This document shows, one piece after another, positions 31,101 through 36,862 of a stretch of DNA of 36,862 bases. Source of the stretch: Chromera velia (Eukaryota > Sar > Chromeraceae); assembly GCA_018398765.1 (NCBI GenBank), contig JAHBMJ010001034.1, forward strand, positions 1 to 36,862, written 5' to 3'. Positions within the stretch are counted from its first letter, which is position 1. The number at the start of each line of letters is the position of its first letter. The position numbers and the translations under genes were made by a program. The notes beneath the pieces are model-generated. The model was not told the origin of the DNA. It worked only from the letters and a program-made list of their open reading frames with translations, and did not search any database.

Positions 31101-33806
31101 AGAAGGTGGAGGAGGCGAATGGAAAGCGGAACTGGGGTATGGGAGAGACGCCTGAGTGTCCAGTCTCTGCAGACAAGATTTCGGAGAGAGATGATATGAG
31201 AAAGGAAATTCAGGGCCGCCTCGAGGCAGCACTCGACTCGGGTGCTTTGGTGGTCGAGGGTTTGCGCACGCTGGTGAATTCCAGGTTGAATACGATTGAC
31301 TCGAACAGTGTCAGCGACAGAATTTTCGTGATGGCGCTCTCAGAGCGTCTGGAGACAGCGGTAGGGCAGGTCGAGGCTGATCTTTCTGTCTCACGGCCTC
31401 CGCAACATTTGTCTGGCCTTCGCCTGAACGATCTCTGCAGACAGGTGCTCCGTCTGTCGAGGAGCTGGGTCGAATCGCGCATGCATCTGCATGTGCGGTC
31501 AGGGAAGTGCGTGCATCTGTGCGGCCAGAAAGCGTATGAGTACGCAGGCACGGCTTTCGTGGAGATACGGAAGGGGGGGAGTTCTGCCTTGCAATTCCCC
31601 GAAGCGTGTGCAGAAGCAGTGCAGGCAGAGAAAGCAGAAGCGGAAGTAATGAAGCGAATGAGAGGGTTGGAGGACGAGTGCAAAGTGGCGAAGACCGGGA
31701 AGGAGATGGTTGGTCTCGTAGTCAAAAAGGTGTCGGGAAGTGTGTTATCGTCTTCTTTTGATTGTCGCGCTTAGAGAGAGGGCGCCATCCCTTCTCACCG
31801 AACTTAAGGGGGTCTTGGGAGTGGTGGAGAGGGAGGGAAAAGAGATTCGTGAGGGCGTCTCTCTTTTCGAAGAAGGCGGGGCAGGGTCTGAAGGCCTTCA
31901 GGGGCCTGTGATGTCTCTGAAAGATCTGATCGAAAGAGAGGCAGCGCACAGAAAGGGAACAAAAATTCTGGAGTGGGAGGTAAAAATTGCACAAGCAAGA
32001 GGCCAACAAACGGAGGCCGCGAGGCTGGGGGGGAAGCTGCGGGACCTGAGGAGGGACGTCAGACAGAGAGAGCTCCCGACGGCAATTGCCCGTGAGCGCG
32101 CTCGCTTACTCACCCTAGCGTCCCGTCACTTCCCCGAACTCCTATGGGAGGGGAGTCCTTTCCTCTCCCAGGTCCGTCTAGGTGTGACGGATGTCGCGGA
32201 AAAAGACACCCTCATGCGGGCGGGAGTGCTCCCACAGGGGCGCTCCTCCCTCTACGACTTCAGAGATGAGAAGGTGATCTCAGAGCCAAACCCGCAGACA
32301 GGTAGTCTTGGCAGAGTGTCAGAGTGTATGGACGAGAGGGGGGCGAGGTGGATATTGAAGAGGTTTGAAGTGGAGGGACAGAATGCCGCTCGTCATTTTT
32401 TCCGGCAGGTGACGATGCTGCACAAGCTTCGACACCCCCACCTTGTCCCTGTCGTCGCAGTATGGCAGGAGGGGTTGCATGCCTTTGTGCAGATGCGGCT
32501 GTATCCGGGGGGGGATCTTCGGGCGTGGATGGTAGCGCGGCCAGCGGATGGGGGAAGGGACGCTCGTGAGAGTCTGCAGCTTACAGAAGATATTCTCTCT
32601 GCCATTACCTTCCTTCATGAAAGGGGTATGATGCATTGCGATGTGAAGCCGCGAAACATCTTCATCACTGGCAGCGGTCGTGCAGTGTTGGGAGACTTTT
32701 ACGGAGTCAGAGAGGCCGAACCCGAAGGCAGTGGTGGGTCAGAAAGCAACCCACACGTCCCCGAGGCCACCACAGTCCTCCGTACCACATCGGGCTATGT
32801 AGCACCGGAAGTCATGGGGCAGCGGCGAATGACATTTGCAGGGGATGTGTTTGCTGCAGGTGTTGTTCTTGGTGAACTCTTGGGGGGAGGGGTGTTGGAG
32901 GGTGAGCGTGTCGGGATGCTAGGTGATCTATTTGATTGCATGCTGTCAGAGGACCCGAAACTGCGGCCATCAGCCTCAGAGGCTCTGCAGAGCCCACTCT
33001 TCTCCCGTGAAACATGCGAAGCAGCGCAGTGCATCATTTGCAGGGAGATTCTTCTCCGAAACCGCGGCATCTCCTGTGCCACCCCATCCCGTCACTTCCT
33101 GTGTGACGAGTGTCTCAACAGACAAGTAGAGTCGCTCACCCGCATTGACCCCAACGACAGCTACACGAGAGCGCACTTCAAGGCCACTGACTGCCTGGTC
33201 AATTGTGCAGACCCCGCGTGCCCTTCAGATCCCTTTACGGCACTTGAACTCTGCCAGCACCTCCGCCCAGAGATTCATGCTCAGAGAGAGAGTTTGCTCC
33301 TTGAAGCAGCAGAAGAGCGGGGCCGCATCGATACAGAGAAAGAGAGGGAGAGGGAGTTGAGGCGAAATCTTCCCGTCCCTCAGAGGGCGATGAGGGAGAT
33401 CATGCACGACATCCTTACTCTGAGGTGCCCTCGGTGTTGGATGGCATTTGAGTCGTTTGAGAACTGTGCAGCCCTCAACTGTTCTCGCTGCTTCTGCGGC
33501 TATTGTGCTTATTGCCTGAAGGATTACGGGGAGGACGCACACTCCCGCGTTCCCCTTTGCTTTGTGGCACAGGATGTAGGGAATCGCTTGAACACCCGTT
33601 TTTCTATGTATCCTGAGCGAGATGAGTGGGAAGTTTTCAAGCGGGAGAGACAAAATCAAAGGATTCGAGAAGTCTTGCAGGGTCTAAGTGACGGAGAGGA
33701 AAACGAGGTCACCAGTCTCTTAACTAGGGAGGGGGTGTTGTCAAGCAGAGGCATTCTTGCAGAGGGGGGGGACATGAATGCAGACAATCAAATTCAGCAT
33801 GTATGA
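28111..33806 (+). CDS. Gene C: ankyrin-kinase-RING/IBR-like fusion protein
   Basis: Exons: 28111-28134, 28716-28901, 29143-29253, 29853-29957, 30488-30592, 30797-31731, 31775-33806; all phases agree, about 1165 aa. It starts MGGFSSKE (Gly2 and Ser6 fit an N-myristoylation signal). Residues 71-177 are three ankyrin units, each with (N/V)G(D/N)xxLL and ML(L)...EAGAD. A helical linker follows. The kinase domain (about 665-900) has TGSLGRVSE (glycine loop), RWILKRF (ATP Lys), HCDVKPRN, GDFYG in place of DFG, and GYVAPEV. Then come CIICREI...HFLCDEC (RING-like, about 907) and LRCPRCW...ENCAALNCSRCFCGYCAYC (RING2/IBR-like, about 1038). Probable function: membrane-anchored signalling kinase coupled to ubiquitin ligation. 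Domains are seen; activity is inferred. The 43-bp intron at 31732-31774 is unusually short. Confidence 0.82.
29143..30592 (+). repeat. Tandemly duplicated ankyrin exons of gene C
   Basis: Exons 29143-29253 (37 codons), 29853-29957 (35) and 30488-30592 (35) are phase 0 at both ends and clearly related. They share NGD(T/A), LLMxLR(R/K)D and KMLLEAGAD. Flanking intron fragments also look related, for example GAAGAGGCT near 30039 and 30697. This fits growth of the ankyrin array by duplicating exon-plus-intron units. Confidence 0.75.
29604..29685 (+). pseudogene. Relic ankyrin exon in a gene C intron
   Basis: The stretch after CATTCAG reads, in one frame, TSLETATMLLHGGVDVKAP, matching the second half of the ankyrin units (MLLEAGADAKA). 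It has no usable donor, and the acceptor is out of phase with a 5' GAGTGA. It is therefore probably a decayed copy rather than an expressed exon. Confidence 0.55.
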
Positions 33807-33860
33807 TGAAAAAGTTTTTGCCTTGCACCTCTTATGGTAGATAAAAGCTGTGTGCAGAAA

Positions 33861-33972
33861 GGACTTCAGTGACTGTCCGCCTCAGAGACCGCACGCATGC
33901 AGCCAAGTGCGGCGGTTGGATGATCTGGAGAAGAGGTGCATTGCTGAAAGTTTGAGGAACAGGAGCAGCAGA
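33861..33972 (+). other. Possible alternative 3' exon of gene C
   Basis: After a GTGTGCAG acceptor the frame KDFSDCPPQRPHAC...LDDLEKRCIAESLRNRSSR is open up to a GTGAGT donor. Codon use and the charged peptide look genuine. It does not join the natural end of gene C in phase: the last codon before the stop region offers CAT|GTATGA at phase 0, and this exon needs phase 2. It may be spliced from an earlier donor or belong to another transcript. Confidence 0.25.
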
Positions 33973-36697
33973 GTGAGTGAAGGGGGGAGGTCCAATGATA
34001 TAAAAAGTCGAGGTTTTGCTGCGAGCGTCGGATGAGCCACCATTTCAGGTCTTTCTCCTTTTTCATGAGGATTCGACCTTTTCTTTCTCTGTTTCCCTGG
34101 TTGAAGAGCATCGGGACTAGGCATCGGGATCTTTCAGGAGAAAATGAAGAGGTGGTGTTTGTCAGCGTTGGTTCTGCGCTAGCCTCTCTCTGCTTTGGCT
34201 GGTCCCTTTCTGCTTAGCCAAAGTAGGACGCAGTGCGGAAAGGGAAAGGGGAGGGTTGAGCTTCGGTCATTCCAGTCGGGGAGTGATCCTCCGCAACTCA
34301 CAAGAGAGAGTCCTGCTGTCCGTCGGTCCCTTTGTGTGTTTATGTGTAGGGGGGCGCATGCACAGATTTTTCTTTGCTTGCGCATCGCGCTGTATTTTTA
34401 TCCTTGCTCCCTTTTCCGTATGCGAAAAATGGAAAGAAAGGCCATGCAAAGGCAAGCCCTGTCCTTTCCTTTCCTGCGTGGGTGTCGTTTTGGAAACGTT
34501 GGGAGGTGTCTGCTTGATCTCTGTCTTCTTCTCATTCTCTAATTTGTAAAGACGATTTTGAATGCGATGAGCGAAGAATGTGCGGTGAAGAAAACAAACA
34601 GGGCCCTCTTGGTAGCCAGAGTATTGCCATGGGCCACAGATGCTTGTCGCGGCGGGAAAAAGGAACGTTGACTTTCAGACCCTTTGTTTGGGCAGCAGAG
34701 AACTTTGGCGGGTGTGCTCTTGTCCGGCTGGCGTTTCGGAAGGAAAACGATGCTGCCATCTGGGGCGGAAGGGAACAAGAGAAAAAAAAAAAAAAGCAAG
34801 GGTATCCCATTTTTGATCTCGACGTCTCTGTGTGGTATTGCTAAATGTGAAAAAAATTGCAGAAAGCTTCAGCTGGACTGCTGGTGTCGGTGCTGAAAGT
34901 CTCTGTGTTTTCTGGCCATTTCTGGTCCAAGAGGACAGAAAGCCCGTTGGGTTTTTCTTTGTATTTTCCAGGTTCAGTCGAGGCAGATCGATGGATTAAT
35001 AATATTGTTATGCATATACTGTGAGTACTTAGCATAGGGAGGGCTGGGCATGTTTAGTGTACCCTGCGCAGAAGCGCACCTCAACAATCCATGGACTCGA
35101 CTAACCAGTCTGCCCCCGACTATGCATAAACAATATAAACTGAATGTTGATCTCATGTAATCTCATGTTAATCTCCAGTGTTTAATTTGGTAATCATTTT
35201 TTGTAGAAACATTATTCAAACATATTTAATTATATCGATTATATATTAGTATGCATGTTCATATGTTGTTTCTTAATTTTCATTAAATTGAATAGGTACG
35301 TAGTCCTAGACGTAGCCTTTAATACTAGCTTTAATATCCATTAAATATTTTTTTATTAATAATATTATTATTGCAAAGTGGGCCCAGTAACCGCTGGTCC
35401 TTATCTAGGTCCTTATAAAAATGTGTATAAAAAGATACATTAAAAAACGTTTTTTTTTCTTTAACAGATATACACTCAAACTACATAGCGGCCCAGGCCG
35501 GCCCTGCCGGCTAGCCTGCCGGCCCATTGACATATAAGGCCATATTAGCGGGAAAGCCTAGTGGCAGAGACTGCCACAGAATTGAAGTTGCTAAATATCG
35601 GTACTTGCCACTACTTGATAGGTATCGGGTATCGAAACCGACCGACCCCTAAAATCGGTCCAAACCGATTAGTACTTTCGATACTTTTTCGATACTTTCA
35701 ATACCGACTTAATTTTGTAAGCATTCATGATGATGATGATGATGATGATTGAGGGTTAAATCCTAGATCTAGCGACGCCAGATCCCCAGCCACTAACAAG
35801 GCTTTGAGGACAACCCAGAATACACATTCATACGGGGGGGGATGAGGAAGCCTGCATGCCAATCGGATCGATTCGCCTTAAGGCACACCACATCTACGGA
35901 GGTGCATGGAGACATAAGCACTTGGTACACGCGCACACCACATTCATACATTAAATTCTGAATCAATCCGAAAAGAGAGTAAAGGCAAGGATGGATGAGA
36001 GGTGATGAGAGAAAAAACGGAGTTAATGACAGACTCTTTCGAAGATCTACACTGGCTTACGCCGCCCGAAGGCAAAGTGACAACTCAATCGAAGCAATCA
36101 ATACCACAATTCAGTCACCAACTTGACAAGGGAAGAGGGAACCACAAAGGTTCAAGTTTTTGCTCGCAATATGATCAGCTGGTTTTTATGAAGAAGGAGT
36201 AAAGAGAGAAGAAAATTTGATAAAGACAAACACCTGGTCAATCAAGTACATACACCCAAACATACATACAAACACCAAAAGCGCATCACCAAAAGCCCAA
36301 TCGACCCTGCGGCCATCTCACAAGGTACTCACAGATCTTTTGATGTGCTTGGAAGACCGTGCTCGTAGTATTGTGAGGCGAGGCACGGGGCCGGCCAACC
36401 CTGGGCTGAGCCGAACTGGCGCGCCCTACCGCCGTTGGGACCCACACGGCTCACAGCACACGTACGCAGGCTCATGAAGGCGCCGCCATAGCAGTCTGTA
36501 TTGGAAGAGAAATAATATGCAGACGGGAGTAATTAACGTACGACAAATAGAATTAAATAGAAAAGCATGCATTTGTCCTATCAGACGTTAACTGTAAGAA
36601 AGCAACCGCACTGTCAGTTCTTCCGTAAGTAGGATGAGTCAAGTCTCTGAACTAAGCTAGAACTAGCTTAGGAGGTGGGGAACCAAGCTTCCCTACG
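33973..36697. other. Mostly non-coding stretch, AT-rich in part
   Basis: No gene is supported. About 35150-35480 is AT-rich (runs of A/T, ATTAAT, TAATATT) and is followed by a GC-rich GGCCGGCC patch. At 35620-35705 GGTATCGGGTATCGAAACCG and repeated CGATACTTT motifs occur, then (ATG)n at 35727-35749. The right part should contain the 5' LTR of the retrotransposon whose internal region starts at 36698, but its left boundary was not found. Confidence 0.5.
35727..35749. repeat. (ATG)n trinucleotide run
   Basis: Seven to eight ATG/GAT units in non-coding sequence just right of the CGATACTTT motif cluster. Confidence 0.9.
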
Positions 36698-36722
36698 TGG
36701 TAGCAGAGCCTGGTTCGATCGG
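36698..36722 (+). other. Retrotransposon primer-binding site (initiator Met tRNA)
   Basis: TGGTAGCAGAGCCTGGTTCG and the following ATCGG are complementary to a tRNA 3' end finishing CTCTGCTACCA, with a GATCGAAC T-arm as in eukaryotic initiator tRNA-Met. TGGTAGCAGAGC-type sites directly follow the 5' LTR in many Copia and Gypsy elements. The complement appears to extend into the T arm, which is longer than the usual 12-18 bases. Confidence 0.7.
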
Positions 36723-36769
36723 TATTTCAAACAACAGCCGTCTCGTCTCTCTTTCTGTTCTTCCTTAAG

Positions 36770-36862
36770 ATGGCTGACTTTGCGCAGGACCCGCTGCAGC
36801 AAATGGCAATGCAGCAGCAACAGTTCCAGCAGCAAATGATCGAGCAGCAGCAGCAGTTTCAA
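36770..36862 (+). CDS. Gag-like polyprotein start, partial
   Basis: ATG at 36770 opens a frame reading MADFAQDPLQQMAMQQQQ and more Gln to the window edge (31 codons). Gln/Met-rich N termini are common in retrotransposon Gag proteins. The assignment rests mainly on position, 72 bases after the start of an initiator-tRNA primer-binding site. No capsid or zinc-knuckle motif is within the window. Confidence 0.55.
   Translation, partial: MADFAQDPLQQMAMQQQQFQQQMIEQQQQFQ

Larger units (their letters stand above)
36698..36862 (+). mobile_element. 5' internal end of an LTR retrotransposon, cut by window edge
   Basis: The primer-binding site at 36698 is followed by a 47-bp leader and a gag-like start codon. 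The 5' LTR should end at or a few bases before 36697, but a canonical CA end and its TG start were not located. The element runs out of the window, so superfamily (Copia or Gypsy) and integrity are unknown. Confidence 0.65.

Noticed and set aside
34567..34896. Candidate gene downstream of gene C
   Set aside because: The frame from ATG 34567 is broken by an early stop, and the overlapping frames show no domain or supporting splice sites.
36698..36722. tRNA gene suggested by a GGTTCGATC B-box-like motif
   Set aside because: The order and strand fit the complement of a tRNA 3' end, and no 5' half of a tRNA precedes it; a primer-binding site explains it better.

Overview
The window looks like nuclear DNA of an intron-rich protist, most likely a chromerid-type alveolate alga (Chromera-like). 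That assignment is an inference from style: many short exons, long microsatellite-filled introns, TGCATGCAG-type acceptors, CMGC-kinase and ankyrin/kinase/zinc-finger genes, and retroelement pieces. No bacterial operon, CRISPR array or complete RNA gene was seen. All gene models were built by eye from splice signals, reading phase and family motifs, so exon edges are predictions.

Layout. 1-1640: GT microsatellite, a retroelement-like 3' tail with an AATAC repeat, and a 256-bp element with 48-bp terminal inverted repeats. About 1491-5738 (+): gene A, a MAP-kinase-like pseudokinase (HRD to HRA, DFG to DFS, TEY to QEY) whose last intron carries a 460-bp TTC/TGC triplet array. 5739-8502: repeat-rich intergenic DNA. 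8503-11733 (-): gene D, a chain of small exons of unknown family. About 11950-13260: a sharply bounded AT-rich island. 13294-16804 (-): gene B', dominated by a 3.1-kb disordered Ser/Pro/Arg-rich exon. 17224-17950: tetranucleotide satellites. 18233-27226 (-): gene B, at least 19 phase-compatible exons of an unrecognised large protein. D, B' and B share a strand and some compatible phases, so they could be two or three genes or one gene of about 18 kb.

27227-28110 is a divergent spacer between gene B (-) and gene C (+), with a solo copy of the inverted-repeat terminus seen at 819-1074. Gene C (28111-33806, +) encodes about 1165 aa: a myristoylation-type N terminus, three ankyrin units on separate phase-0 exons, a helical linker, a protein kinase domain (HCD, DFY) and a C-terminal RING/IBR-like cysteine region. 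33807-36697 is mostly noncoding, with a second AT-rich patch. At the right edge an LTR retrotransposon begins: a primer-binding site matching initiator Met tRNA at 36698, then a Gln-rich gag-like start at 36770.

About half of the inferred 5' splice sites read GTC (GTCAGT, GTCCGT, GTCTGT, GTCGGN) instead of GTA/GTG, including all five in gene A.
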